DNA of 64,000 nt. It comes from Trifolium pratense (lineage: Eukaryota > Streptophyta > Magnoliopsida > Fabales > Fabaceae). A program made the position numbers and the translations under genes. The stretch is taken from contig NC_060059.1 in assembly GCF_020283565.1 (NCBI RefSeq), positions 26,981,838 to 27,045,837 on the forward strand. Reading direction: 5' to 3'. Of this stretch, positions 32,905-44,515 are shown in pieces; the first letter of the stretch is position 1; every line of letters begins with the position of its first letter. The notes beneath the pieces were generated by a model. That model was not told the DNA's origin, did no database searches, and worked only from the letters and a program-made list of their open reading frames with translations.

Positions 32905-33593
32905 TCTCAAGATTTATGAGACTTTTCAAAATAATAGTCTATAATGGCGCTATGAGACATGGGTGCTACTAAACGTTGTTTACTTGAAGGGTGCGTTTGA
33001 TTCGTAAAACAGAAAGACTGGACAGAACAGTACAGGACAGAACAAGATAATACAGGACAGGACAAACCTGTACCGGAAAGATATAGGACGATAATATTTT
33101 TATATTCGAAAATAAAATGGGTATTTTCGTATTTTTTATATTTGTACTGTGGACAAAAAGTTGTCCCGTGGTTTAGTGAGGGACAAAAAATCTTGTTTTT
33201 GTCCTGTCCCTTGCTATCTAATTTGTCCAGTCCCATAACAAATTTCAAATCAAACAGAGTACAACAAAAGTTGTCCTGTCCAGTCCCCTATTTTTTAGCA
33301 AATCAAACGCACCCGAAGGGTTATAGTAGCGCCTTAAGCACTAAAGCTATTAAATATGTGACCGATAACAGTTGTTTCAAAATAAAGCGCTAATAAAGCC
33401 TATTTCCATACAATAGCTCTTTTATTCAGAAGAGCAATTAAATTTTGATATTTGATAGCGCTTCACAAGAACTATTATAATCAAATATAAATAGCACTAT
33501 CAGTAATAACATTTTTATCGGTAATAACGTTTTTAAACGCTGTTAAAAGACAAAAAAAAACGCTATTATGTACCCTTATTTGACGTAGTGTTT
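32905..33593 (-). mobile_element. CACTA-like end fragment with subterminal motifs
   Basis: Read on the minus strand it starts CACTACGTCAAATAAGG at 33593 and has AATAGCG/CGCTATT subterminal motifs throughout. The other terminus is not evident. It is interrupted by the MITE at 32989-33314. Confidence 0.5.
32989..33314. mobile_element. MITE with GGGTGCGTTTGATT terminal repeats (326 bp)
   Basis: GGGTGCGTTTGATTCG at the left and AATCAAACGCACCC at the right. GAA is present on both sides (32986-32988, 33315-33317). The interior is rich in GGACAG and its complement, so the element can fold on itself. Superfamily is uncertain; a 3-bp target would fit PIF/Harbinger or CACTA. Confidence 0.7.
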
Positions 33594-34680
33594 AATATAA
33601 TGACATCTTTCATGTTAGTTCCTCTTAATTTAAATTAAAAAAAAAAAAAAAAAAAAGCAAAATCACTCTTGACAACTCTCAGAGTCTTTGCAAATACTAT
33701 CCACTCCACGACCCCGGAGACAACTCATCATCTACTTCCTTCTTGATCTAGTTCAGAAAATGTAGGATAAATGGTCAATCATTTTCACGTCACATGCATC
33801 ATGAAAAGAATAACGATATAACCGCAATGGAACAAACATTTACTTATGTGGAAGAAAACAAAACTTAAATGATTAATACAATGAAACTAAACAATTTAAA
33901 GATCACATGATACATTTCGTATGTTGTTTATTAAGATATCTTTGTACCATTTGGAAAAACAAATTTTAACATCATATCAAAGATCATATACTATACTGTC
34001 TTTGTACCATTTTTTTTTTTTTTTTTTACATTTTCTCTCAAATCAGAAACGGTGCACTCAAAAAATAACATGGCTCAAATAACAACTCTAGAACAGTGAA
34101 ATCAAATATTTACTATTTTCTTCCATGAATTTTATTTTCCTTGTCCATAAAGTAAAGTGATGCACACGAAATCTTTTTTTTAAGCATAAAACTTTAGTGG
34201 TAAAGAAGATATGGATAAAATCTTTTTTTAAGCATATTTACTTATCTTGTTTATGAGATAAAGGTTGAAGAACATATGAAATACATAACTTACGTGAAAT
34301 CTTTAGTTTAGTGAATTCAAATGTATTAAATAAGGGTAGTTTATTAAAAAAAACTTCATCTTTTCCGTTTATTTTAGATTTCAATTTGATCCCTTACGTT
34401 TTTATCGTTTGCATTAGTTAGTCATTTCTATCAGTTTTATCATATGTTGCAACCAGTTTGCATATGTGGACAGACACACGAACACTTGAACGCACTGACA
34501 CGTCACACGTGTATAGTTCAAACGCTGTTAGTGACAAATTTAACGAAAATGATTAAATTGAAACATAATAGAAACATAAGATATCAAATTGATACTTTTA
34601 AAAAAATAAATGTGAATTTATATTTTCATCTAATATACTCTATCAATTATTGAAATAAATGAATATTTTTTCGTAAAAAA

Positions 34681-35400
34681 AAAATAGTCACATATATCCA
34701 TCCAAGGAAGAAAAGCATAATCCATGTGAATTCTCATCGCATATATTCACCTGCTTTATTGTCCTAGAAATACTGTTGCACTACCCTCACTCGCAATTAT
34801 TTTAAGTAATTTTATAACAGACCGATTTATAATTAATGATCCAGATTTAAAATAGTGTAAAATGTACAAACTGCTGCCAAAATTTGCAACTCATTACGAC
34901 GAAAAATTGGTTAAAAGTTATTTAACAAAATAATTTTTTATAAAAGTTTTAAATGAAAAATTGGTTTATATGGCTCGTCTTAAAATATCGTTTTAAGTAT
35001 TTTATCATTTTATTACAAATTTTTTTGGATCATAAAATTTCAAAAATAATCTCTAAAAACAAAAGCTATTTGAAATAGCTTTTCTTAAAAATCATTTTTT
35101 TAGAGATATCAATTTAAAGAAATTGTGATTTTTATTAAGTTAAAATTCCTACATGAATATTTATGTTATTGAATATCAAAATCACTCATTTAATTTATAA
35201 AAAGACAAATTTAAAATAACTTTTACGATTTTAATCAAGTTTTATAAAATTATATATATTTTTTTTTTTTTTTTAGAGTTAAAACAAGATAAACACTCTG
35301 TTATCCACCTTAACAAATATACTGGTACATATACATATAATATGCGTATCGAAGAATTCAACTTAAAACAAACGCCAACATCAATCACTCGATTGATTTA
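34681..35400. other. AT-rich intergenic stretch, nothing recognised
   Basis: No convincing frame, RNA gene or terminal repeats. A long T run lies near 35255-35274. Confidence 0.55.
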
Positions 35401-35415
35401 ACAATTCATCACTAC

Positions 35416-36605
35416 CGTTCAGCTGCCTATAAAAGCCAACCTGGTTACCCGTGGCATCTAATCTACTGCAGATCATTTTTGTGTTTCTGGATGCGGAGAG
35501 GTTGAGTCGGCCCATCACTTATTCATCTCTTGCAGTACTTTTGGTTCTCTTTGGGCTTTGGTTCGTTCGTGGATCGACATACCTTTGGTGGATTCAACTA
35601 CTTTGTGTGACCACTTTGTTAAGTTTACTTCTTCGGCAGGTGTTTCCAGAGCAAGCCGGTCTTTTTTGCAGCTCATTTGGCTTGCTTGCGTCTGGGTTGT
35701 TTGGAAGGAAAGAAATCATAGGTTGTTCAGAGGTTCAACAAACACGACCACCTAGAAATGATGTCTCAACCTCCAAGTCAGCAGAGTCGCGCCTCCAGTT
35801 ATCGGAACAGCATCAAATTAGCGGCGGCGGCTCAAGTAGCTCTCCAAACTAGCACTCATTTGTTCTCCACTTGCAATGTTCTTGTCCTCCAATGTTACAC
35901 TGAAATTAGGGTTATTGGCTCCTTTATATAGAGATCAATCTTGGATCATGGGCCCTAACCACTAAGAATAACTCAGCCCAAAAGAATAAGGCATATTCCC
36001 TTAAGATAACAACAGACAGTACAAGCTGCACAGGAGAAATCTGCTAGTTGTCTTATCTTTTGTCCAGTAGTGCTTTTGTCTTCTTTCACAGCATACGTGG
36101 AGCTTTGACTGCACATGCGACTCACGCAATCATAGTTGTACGGAACTCGGGTCTTGACTCTAATTAGCATGAGATAGCTCTGAACCCTTTTTGTCTTGCT
36201 TTAGTTCCAGTGGTCTGTCTTGACTCAAGTTATCACGTAACTCTTTTTTTTTAGACGAATGATTACAATTATCTCCTAATTACATACTAGACTCAAAATA
36301 CATAAAAATGACTCAAAACATTGAATGATCACCTTATGGTCAGACAATAACTAAAGTAAATAGGGATAACAAACATCACATAAAGTGAGTTATCAATAAG
36401 ATCAAGCTTTTTACCTATAGGTGGTTGAAGACGATGAGTGTGACTTTAGTCTCAAACTATCATAGCTGGTAGTCTAATCATTTGTTTTGTTTGGGCCTTG
36501 TATGATTTACTTATGGTTTTTTTCCTTGAATGTTTGTAAATATTTGTAGTCTATCTCGGTACATTTTGTGCCGAGGAGACTTCTTTATTAATATATATTT
36601 CATTT
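35416..36605 (+). pseudogene. LINE ORF2 C-terminal remnant and 3' end, interrupted
   Basis: Plus-strand reading: LPIKANLVTRGI, a stop, then HFCVSGCGEVESAHHLFISC, SFLQLIWLACVWVVWKERNH and RLFRGS up to about 35752. This is the zinc-binding tail of plant LINE ORF2. It resumes near 36388 with NKIKLFTYRWLKT and YHSW, a stop, SNHLFCLGLV and a stop, followed by a 3' UTR with GTGCCGAGGAGACTTC. About 630 bp of foreign DNA (35753-36385) split it. The larger frame at 35451-35852 is out of phase and not real. Confidence 0.8.
35753..36385 (-). mobile_element. Unclassified insertion in the LINE
   Basis: Foreign block inside LINE ORF2. On the minus strand it has CTCTATATAAAGGAGCC (TATA-like, about 35920) followed by AATAACCCTAATTTC, the look of an LTR promoter region. 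Ends and target duplication are not clear, so classification is open. Confidence 0.4.
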
Positions 36606-36700
36606 TGTAGTCTAACGTTGAGCTACACCCACTCCATAAAAACCATTTCACTTGTGATCACTTTTGCAGGAATAATCCCTGGAGCATTTTATAATATTGA

Positions 36701-37986
36701 ATGATGGCATCTCACACTACCCTTCCAGAAAAATTTGTCGAGCTACAAAACGCAAAGGTAACACGCCGAAATTCAAACCCAAAAATTCAAAGGGTGCCAG
36801 AGCATCTAAGAAACAGAGAAAATGTTAAGGAGCATTATTTACCCAAGTTGGTGTCAATAGGTCCAATCCATCATGGCAAAGAAAATCTGAAGTTAGGAGA
36901 AAAGTACAAGCTTGTCTGGGCAGCACAATACATTGAAAACGCTGGACTCAATTCATGGAATTTATACAACAAGATTGTGCTTAAAATTGATGAATTAAAG
37001 GGTCTTTTTGCTGAAGATGTTTTAACTGCTACTGGAGAGTCTCTAAATGGCTTTGGTAGCCTTGATGAAAAGTTGTCATGGATTTTGTTCCTGGACGGAT
37101 GTTCTCTGCTGCATATCGTGGCGGATAATGTATATCTTAAGGATGATCAATTGGTTATTGTGATGATGGATGTACTATTGTTGGAGAATCAAATTCCTTT
37201 GGACGTACTGTATCTGTTGTGGAAAAATGAAGACGCATCGAAGAATGAATTGGTAGATATCATGAAGGATTTCCTCAAATGTCATCAATGGGACAAACCA
37301 GCAAAAGCCACTAAATTGAAAGATACCTGGAGGTCACGCTTACAATATTATCAAGATACAATCAAGAAGTTCATCACATCTGGTTTTGCGGTTCAGAAAG
37401 AAGAAGAACATGGTGCAGGGAATGAGTTTTCGCCTCCGATTTCGAGACCCACTCATCTTCTTGATCTTCAGCGTAGAATGATCCTCGATATAAAATTTTG
37501 TTGCGAGGTACAAATTAATTATTAGTTTTTTTTTTTGTGAATAAATTAATTAATAATTATTACTATAATTAAACTACTAGTACTAGGTATGCTACTATGC
37601 TGGTTAAAAAAAAAACTAGTAAATATGGTAAAATATAAAATGTAAGATGAAAAAGAATTAATTAATTGAAACTTATTTTTTTGGAAGCATAATTGAAACT
37701 TATTTAAACAATTAATTGCTAGTTGCTAATATGAATATTAGTTGTTCCCGAAGTTATTTATCATTACTAGACCCTTACCCGTGCGATGCACGGGTGTGAT
37801 GCGATTGTTTTTATTTTACAATTGCATAAAACTGAAACATTAAATATTATCAAAATAATAATAATAAAATAGAGAATCCGATATTCAAAAGATTCATTTT
37901 CTAAGGAGAAGTGATGTGACATTGTAAGCGACTGATGTGGTTAAATGAAGAAATATTATTGGTTTAAAGATTATGATTTACTTTAC

Positions 37987-38034
<48 letters not shown>

Positions 38035-38166
38035 TTATCTAAAATTTATATATATAAGTTATTATATTCGCCAAAAAAAGTAAAGGCTAAGTAAAGACTT
38101 GAGTGAGTGTGTATATTAAAAAGTCATAAGTATATAAATGTAGAATATGAAAAGTATAGACATGAC

Positions 38167-38234
<68 letters not shown>

Positions 38235-38638
38235 GTAGAAATAATGTGGCATTGTAGAGTGATTTAATTGGATTTAAATGGATGATGTGGCTAAATGAAA
38301 CAATTTGATTGGTCTAAGTAGATTAGGGTTAGGAGAACTATTTAGGAATTATATATATAGATTTTGGGATGATAGAAATTAAAATATTGAAGCCACTAGG
38401 ATTGATCTAGTGATGAGAGGTTTGGGTTGTATATCCTGGGTTCGATCCCCAACTCATTGTAAACCAAAAAAAATATTAAAATTAAAATATTAATGGCTAG
38501 TTAATATTTCGAAACTGTTAAGTTAATAAATATATTTATAATTGAGAAAAATAGAGATTCAATTAAAAAATAAAATAATTGAGAATATTAAAATATAGAT
38601 CACATAGAAATTAAAAGTAAGAGAAATATAGTTCTCCC

Positions 38639-38703
<65 letters not shown>

Positions 38704-40761
38704 GAATAAAAAATAGTCATAATATTAATATATGTGTAGAGTGTAGACTATAGGTTCCTTGAGAATTATAAAGAAATAGATATACGTATTAATATATTAA
38801 TTTTGAAGTATCTAATTGACTTATCAAATGATTTTCGATTAATGTCATATTTTATATATATGATCTATGTTATAATATCTTTCAATCCAACTGTCGATTT
38901 TATAATACAATTATCTGGTAAAGAATTATCAGAGGTTTTTTTTTTTTTTGTTAACAAGTCTCACATCGGTTGCGAGATGGGTTGAATATGTGTTTATAAA
39001 CTAGAAACAATTCTCAGCTTACAAGCCAGTTTTATAAGGATGAGTTAGGTCAAATACCCAATTATAAGATGGTATCAGAGCCTCCTCCGTGATTCACTGG
39101 GCCGCTTGCTAACAATTATTGATCGGGGCATCCACCATTTATATCCGCACCCCAATCCCAATAGCGATAGGCCCGAGCGGGGGTGTTAACAAGTCTCACA
39201 TCGGTTGCGAGATGACCTGAATATGTGTTTATAAACTAGAGACAATCCTCACCTTACATGTCGGTTTTGTAAGGATGAGTTAGACCAAATACCCAATTCT
39301 AAGATTTTTAAGTATGACACCTTGGTATCATTTTGTCCTATATATATAATGTGACATAGAGTTAGGTAGTATAAAGCCACTAGATTTGGTCTAGTGGTGA
39401 GGAATTTGAGTAGTATGCTAGATATCGTAGGTTCGATCATCAACTTCATTGTAAAAAAATAACAGAGTTAGGTAGTATAATTTTGAAATTATCTTATTAT
39501 TATTATTATTATTATTATTATCATACAAGTAAGATGATCAAATCCATTTATGATCAAAACATAGACTAAAGTCGATGAAACTCATATTTAAATCGTCTAC
39601 ATTCAAGTTTTCTATATTTCCCTACATTACTATTATGCTAGGTGGTTTTGCTAGCTCTTTTCGACATATATTTATTCATGGTTTAATTGTATTGTTGCTC
39701 ACTTATCTTTATTTTAGGTTTCAAGTTGATCTCTTATCTTTTAAGAGTTTCAAGTTAGTCCTTTATCAATTCTGCAAATTTTATGTTGGTCTATCCCATC
39801 AAACTTTTCACTATTACCGTTAAATTTGGACACGTGGCAAACAGAAACCACACTTGGAAATATGACATATGTCCAAATTTAAAGGTACGTGTCCAAATTT
39901 AACGGATATATAGTGAAAAATTTGACGGGAGGGATCAACTTGAAACCTGCAGAAAAGATAAAGGATCAACTTAAAACTTTTAAAAGATAAGAAACCAACT
40001 TAAAACCTAAAATAAAAATAAGGGACTAAAAGTGTAATTAAGCCTTTATTCATTCTCTCTCATACTCACATTTGAACTAAATGTAGGTTGAACCTACATT
40101 TATGGCATTAGATGTACGCAATATCCGTTTATATCGCAACAAGAATCGAGGTCAGGAAATTTCAGAGAGAAACGAAATATCAGATGAAATCACTAAGATG
40201 ATAACGTATAGGAACATACAAGATCTAAGAGCTGTAGGAATAAAACTTAAGTCAAGTGGGACACGAAGGCTAACAGACATAGATTTCTCTGAGGGTTGGT
40301 TCACTGCAAAACTGACTCTTCCTGAAATTGTTGTGGACGACAACACAGCGGCTAGTTTCCTCAACCTGATAGCGTATGAGATGTGTCCTGATTTTGAGAA
40401 TGACTATGGGATATGTTCTTTTGCAGTTTTCATGGACTCACTCATCGACCATCCTGAAGATGTGAGGGAATTAAGATCGAAAGAAATTTTGCTCAATTGT
40501 CTTGGTAGTGATGAGGAAGTTGCAGATCTTTTCAATATCATGAGTAAAAACTTGTTGGCTAACACAAAAATATATTATGAAGTTAGAGCCAAAATACAAA
40601 AGCATTACCGCAATAAATGCAAGACTTGGATAGCGTTGGGTAAACATACCTATTTCAACAATCCTTGGGCCTTTATTGCCTTCCTAGCTGCCTTTATTAT
40701 TGCACTTGCTCTCACTTTTATTCAAACATGGTTTGCCATTAACCCAACTGAAAACAAATAG
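36701..40761 (+). CDS. DUF247 family protein, two exons (493 aa)
   Basis: Join of 36701-37507 and 40087-40761, an in-phase GT-AG intron of 2579 bp. Exon 1 carries the family hallmarks: RVPEHLRNRENV, YLPKLVSIGPIHHGKENLKL, WILFLDGCSLLHIV and DVLLLENQIPLDVL. Exon 2 has YRNIQDLRAVGIKLKSSG, FTAKLTLPEIVVDDNTAASF, LNLIAYEMCPDF and LGSDEEVADLFN. It ends with a hydrophobic segment (about residues 462-486, WAFIAFLAAFIIALALTF) and a short tail. That C-terminal anchor and the length are usual for the family. DUF247 proteins are plant-specific and membrane-associated; grass members act in self-incompatibility, but no function is known to me for this one. The second of two adjacent Met codons may be used. 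A TTTTGCAG at about 36663 could be a 5'-UTR intron acceptor. A 5' fragment of a paralogue lies at 50640. Confidence 0.88.
37987..38033. repeat. (TAA)n microsatellite
   Basis: About 15 uninterrupted TAA units. Confidence 0.9.
38167..38232. repeat. (TAA)n microsatellite
   Basis: About 21 TAA units. Confidence 0.9.
38391..38475 (+). mobile_element. tRNA-derived SINE-like piece
   Basis: A box-like TTGATCTAGTGATGAG, B box GGGTTCGATCC (38438-38448), then an A-rich tail. It is a sister of 39375-39463. Confidence 0.5.
38642..38699. repeat. (TA)n microsatellite
   Basis: About 58 bp of alternating T and A. Confidence 0.9.
38949..39304 (+). mobile_element. TRIM element in the DUF247 intron (356 bp)
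   Basis: Two 121-bp LTRs (38949-39069, 39184-39304) beginning TGTTAACAAGTCTCACATCGG and ending TAAGA. PBS TGGTATCAGAGCC is at 39070-39082, and a purine-rich GAGCGGGGG lies just before the right LTR. TTTTT flanks both sides (38944-38948, 39305-39309). The internal region is 114 bp and non-coding. No 5S-like segment is present, so it is not Cassandra. It is unrelated in sequence to the TRIM at 25854. Confidence 0.85.
39375..39463 (+). mobile_element. tRNA-derived SINE-like piece
   Basis: A box TTGGTCTAGTGGTGAGG, B box AGGTTCGATC about 40 bp later, then GTAAAAAAATAAC. This is a typical polymerase III promoter layout of plant SINEs, here very short. Confidence 0.5.
39491..39520. repeat. (TTA)n microsatellite
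   Basis: About ten TTA units. Confidence 0.85.
39680..40044. mobile_element. Mutator-like long-TIR MITE (365 bp)
   Basis: Arms of about 90 bp: GGTTTAATTGTATTGTTGC and, inverted, GGCTTAATTACACTTTTAG, then shared TTATTTTAGGTTT blocks. The 9-bp duplication TTTATTCAT is at 39671-39679 and 40045-40053. It lies close to the acceptor of DUF247 exon 2. A half-arm of a similar element is seen near 43436-43535. Confidence 0.85.
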
Positions 40762-42990
40762 GAACACTCTTTTTAATACTCTATGATCTATGTTGGTTAT
40801 GTATACCATGTATAATAATTGTCTTCTAGTAAGACAATACTACTTTATGAACTATGTTGAATTTGTTTATGATTTTTCGGGTTACATTGATGTGTTCCTA
40901 GAGTCTGGCCTACGGCTATTTCAGCATGAGTACCTTTAATTTGTGTGTTCAAGTTTTGTTTGAAGAGGAGTGTGTTTGGATTCAAACATGATTGAATTTA
41001 CTACTAGTGTTCATCTACAAAGTACACACCTGACAAAATGTGCTAGCATGACTGGTTCTAATTAATTCCATTCCCCCCCTAGAGCAAACTGATAACGAGA
41101 GTTGATTATGACAAGATTAAATTACCTAAATGGCAAAGTTGAGGCAATGGTTCTAAGATTAAATTACTTTATGGTTGTAAACGTTAATTAGCTTACATTT
41201 GTCTAACATGAAACTTTCTTCAACTCAAGCATGCATGACACACATAGTAGGCAAGAGAATATATTGTCTACGTGCCCATTGTGATCTTTTTGTGTGTCTT
41301 AAGGAGAAAACTCAAACTAAACTCAAAGTCTTAGTTATAAGGGAAAGAAAGTTGTGGGTGGTAACTTAAAATTTTTTATGCAATACGTTAGAAATTTTTC
41401 ATAAGCTTATTTAAGGCCTATTTAGATTAATTTATTTTTGAGCTTATGAAAAATAACTTATGCAAATAAATAAGCTTTTAGGTTAATTTATAACCTCTTG
41501 CGCTAGTAAAAATTGTATCCTCATAAGCTATTATTTCATAAAATATCTTAAACAAACTTATAAATAATACATAAAAATTTATTTATTTGTATAAGTTATT
41601 TTGCAATAACTCAAAAATAAGTCACCCACACTAACTGTAGTTTTTCATGATTTAAATTCGAGATACAATACAATAGCTATAATTAATGTGTGTGTGTGTG
41701 TGGTTTTCATAGACTCGTACGAGCCTACGAATCGAGTCTACAACCCTTTACTCGCGAGTCTGACAACCTTTAGTGTATATGAACCTTTACTCGCGAGTCT
41801 GACAACCTTCTTCAGTCTTGTCTGGGACTCTTTTAGAATATGAAGAGTGTCTTTTTCTGTGTTCAATTTATCTTTATACAGGTGTGTGTTTGAATTGAAA
41901 GAGATGTTTGAATTTGAATTTACTCCAAATTCATATAAAGTACACCCATCACAAAAATTTGATAATCACAAGTTTGACAGGTTATAATTCCATTCCACAT
42001 AGAAACATATATATATACCTGAAAAACAAGAGTTGATTATCACAAGATCAAATTACCCTGATGGCAAAGTTGAGGCATTAATGGATCTAAGATGTACTCC
42101 TCAGTCCTCTAACCCTTCATTCTTCATAAATAAATTGTTTCAAAAGGAATGCACTTTGTTAACAACCAACTACATATGGATAGAGGTGACAAATAATTAT
42201 CCATGAAATATAAGTTTGCACATGTTAAATGTGTAATGCAATCAGAAGAACATAAGTGCAATGAGAGAAATGCAATGCAATCAGAAGAGAAGTGCAATAG
42301 GGGGAGAAGTGCAATGCAATCAGAAGAGAAGTGCAAGAAGTGCAATACAATCAGAAGAATCAAATCAAACATAGAAACCAAATCAAACATAATTAACTAA
42401 ACCAATACCAAATCAAATATTCCACCTTTTTCTTTTCTTTTCTTTTTTCGACGTTCATTCATCTCTTAGCAATTTGAACCACAAATTGAAACTCCAGTAG
42501 AATATCAGTAAATATCCACTAATTCCAAAGTAGCTAACAAACTCAGGAAAAACAAACATGTTCATGCTTTGACCAACTAGTAGAGATGTATGAACAAACA
42601 ATTGTGTTTCCCCAAACCGAATGCAAAATAACCAAAATTTCCAGCCAACAAAACATGTTGTCAGCAACAAAGCAGAGACGCCACACAATTCACAAAAGCC
42701 ACAAAGGTAATACCCTCCTCAAAACTTTACCAACAATAAGGCTACGAACACAGATACAAGAAGGTGAAAAACAAGACCCAATTTTTATCTTTTGCAGAGG
42801 ACTCACAAATTCACAATCAAAGAAGAAATCTAATAAGATAAATGATAAATCAAATCAAATCAATTTAAAATACTAACCGTAACTCAAAATCCAGAAGAAT
42901 CACACCAACAAAATAGAAAACATTACATTCCCAAACTTTTGGGAACTCGACAACGGAAGCGACCAGACGTTCATGGAGGATCAAACCATG
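40762..42990. other. Downstream flank of DUF247, non-coding, with an old internal duplication
   Basis: A stretch near 40960-41170 is loosely repeated at about 41870-42100 (GAGTTGATTAT-ACAAGAT, GGCAAAGTTGAGGCA). CTCGCGAGTCTGACAACC occurs twice near 41754 and 41794. A MITE lies at 41414-41632 and a TG run at 41687-41702. I see no gene. Confidence 0.5.
41414..41632. mobile_element. Degenerate MITE
   Basis: Inverted arms with TTATTTTTGAGCTTATG / CAATAACTCAAAAATAAG and ACTTATGCAAATAAATAA / TTATTTATTTGTATAAG. The outer ends are decayed, so borders and superfamily are uncertain. Confidence 0.5.
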
Positions 42991-43002
42991 CTCTCGATAC
43001 CA

Positions 43003-43174
43003 TGTTAGAATCAGAGATACACAAATAGAAAAAGAGAAAGACGGTTAGGGTTTCAATAGAATACCAATAGCTTAACATTAGAAAAAGATTACCAGAAAAT
43101 ATATAATAAAACCTAATAGAATTTAAACTAACTAACAGGCACAATAACATAGACTATTATTTTATTATCTAACA
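43003..43174 (-). mobile_element. Short copia-type LTR with adjoining PBS, antisense
   Basis: On the minus strand it reads TGTTAGATAATAAAATAATA to GATTCTAACA (172 bp), followed at once by TGGTATCGAGAGCATGG, a one-base variant of the Met PBS (plus 42990-43002). No second LTR or coding region is seen nearby, so it is a remnant. Confidence 0.65.
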
Positions 43175-43632
43175 ATTTGTATGAAAATTGACAGTTAATG
43201 TAAAACACATTTTGACTGTTACTCGTGTCAAAAAAATGTATTTTTCGTATCTTGTTCTGCTCCAAAAGGGATTGACTCAATTTTGCCAAGACTTTTAATA
43301 TAATATATGATTAACTTTCTTGGAAGGATCACATAACATTGCATCAAGATGTAGTTAAATGTGTACATAGTCTACATCAAGCTCCCTGAAACTTTTAAAC
43401 TAAGTTAATTGAAAACGGAGAGCTTCATTGAATTTAGGCTTAACTACACATTTGGTCCTTTATCTTTATTTTATGTTTCAATTTGGTCCCTTACGTTTAA
43501 AAGTATCAATTTGGACCCTTAAGTGAAAGTTGCATAAGAGAAATGCAGCTTGGGCACAAAATAAAGGGAGAATAAGAGATGTGGAATATTAAAAGTCCCA
43601 GACTTTTTTTTGTTAACAAAAGTCGCAGACTT

Positions 43633-43762
43633 TACCAGACATCTTCCTTGCTCAAATTGCAATGGTAGTAGGAAAGTCTTTGAAGAGGATGAAGAGGAAT
43701 TGAGAAGATGCATTCATTGTAATGAGAATGGCTTGATAAGGTGTCCAGCCTGCTGCTCATGA
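43633..43762 (+). pseudogene. C-terminal tail of a CxxC-rich glutaredoxin-family protein
   Basis: Open reading of about 42 codons: RHLPCSNCNGSRKVF, EELRRCIHCNENGLIRCP, ACCS and TGA at 43760-43762. The four CxxC pairs and NENGLIRCP are the signature tail of plant glutaredoxin-like proteins of the At5g39865 type. The thioredoxin-fold part and start are missing; upstream is a T run and a duplicated AAAGTCsCAGACTTT. It is an orphan fragment, not a working gene, unless spliced from far upstream. Confidence 0.75.
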
Positions 43763-44240
43763 GTGGTATTATTAGTTGATTTAATTTAGTGATCAATATA
43801 TTTACTTTGGTTGATTAATCTGTCATAAATCATAATATGTTTTTGATGCCAATTATAACTTCTTTGGGTTAAGCTTTTTAGTTCTATAATCTAACTTCTT
43901 TGATAGTATGTTTTGATGCCAATTATAACTTCTTTGGATTAAGCTTTTTGGTTGATTTAATTTAGTGATCACTATATTTACAACGGATCTTATTATTTTT
44001 GGTTACAAGAGACAACGGATCTAAGATACTCTTTTATTGATTTATACCGGTGTAATTTTAAAATAGTTACACTCATTAATATCCCCTGATTTTAAGGCTT
44101 CTCAAATTGCCTAGGCCATGTTCATGGCAGGTTGTTTAGAATGCATTCATGGCAGGCTTTTGTTTTGTGTTTTGTTTGTTCTGGGTAGGCGTGATCCCTT
44201 GGCAGACAATGTATTTCCTAAGCATTTTTTTATGTTTTTC
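43763..44240. other. Non-coding stretch with short direct repeats
   Basis: TGATGCCAATTATAACTTC occurs twice (about 43845 and 43914), together with repeated TTTAATTTAGTGATCA. It may be the former 3' region of the glutaredoxin fragment. Nothing else is recognised. Confidence 0.45.
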
Positions 44241-44473
44241 TAAACGTCGGTAAATGTTTCTATTTGAAAGAAAAAAAATGTAATAAAAACAAAAGAAAAA
44301 AAGGAAAGAAAAGAAAGGAGGGTAAGAAGAATAAAAAGAAAGATTCTTTAATTTATTAATAGAATCTTGTGATTTATAAGTGACTCATTAATAGCCACTG
44401 GATCAAAATAAAATCTAGGGATAATAATGAGTATAACTATTTTAAAATTACATCGGTGTAATTTGATCTATCC

Positions 44474-44512
<39 letters not shown>

Positions 44513-44515
<3 letters not shown>

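Larger units (their letters stand above)
32824..34676. repeat. Local tandem duplication, copy 2, interrupted
   Basis: The first 80 bp match copy 1 (to about 32902). About 1 kb of CACTA-like and unassigned sequence follows. The rest of the copy then resumes at GATCACATGATACATTTCG and runs to about 34676, closely matching 32035-32820. Confidence 0.7.
37769..38365. repeat. Unclassified repeat with ACCCGTGC palindrome and two related halves
   Basis: Begins near a perfect palindrome (37777-37795, ACCCGTGC-GAT-GCACGGGT). It contains two related stretches (about 37908-37980 and 38233-38340: TGTGGCATTGTA, GATGATGTGGCTAAATGAA) separated by TAA runs. It ends near GGAACTATTTAGG-like sequence. Superfamily not determined. 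Confidence 0.4.
37508..40086 (+). other. Intron of the DUF247 gene, loaded with repeats
   Basis: Starts GTACAAATT and ends AAATGTAG. It contains two TAA microsatellites, a TA run, two SINE-like pieces, a complete TRIM and a Mutator-like MITE whose right target duplication ends about 33 bp before exon 2. Without these it would be only a few hundred bases. Confidence 0.8.

Noticed and set aside
35451..35852. 133-codon hydrophobic frame resembling a membrane protein
   Set aside because: It is a shadow of the LINE zinc-binding tail, which reads in another frame with clear homology.
38949..39304. Cassandra-type TRIM with a 5S rRNA-like segment
   Set aside because: The 121-bp LTRs hold no 5S promoter motifs; this is an ordinary short TRIM.
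42455..42688. 77-codon minus-strand hydrophobic frame
   Set aside because: No family match, starts and stops in AT-rich repetitive DNA near a copia LTR remnant, and has no conserved copy to compare with.
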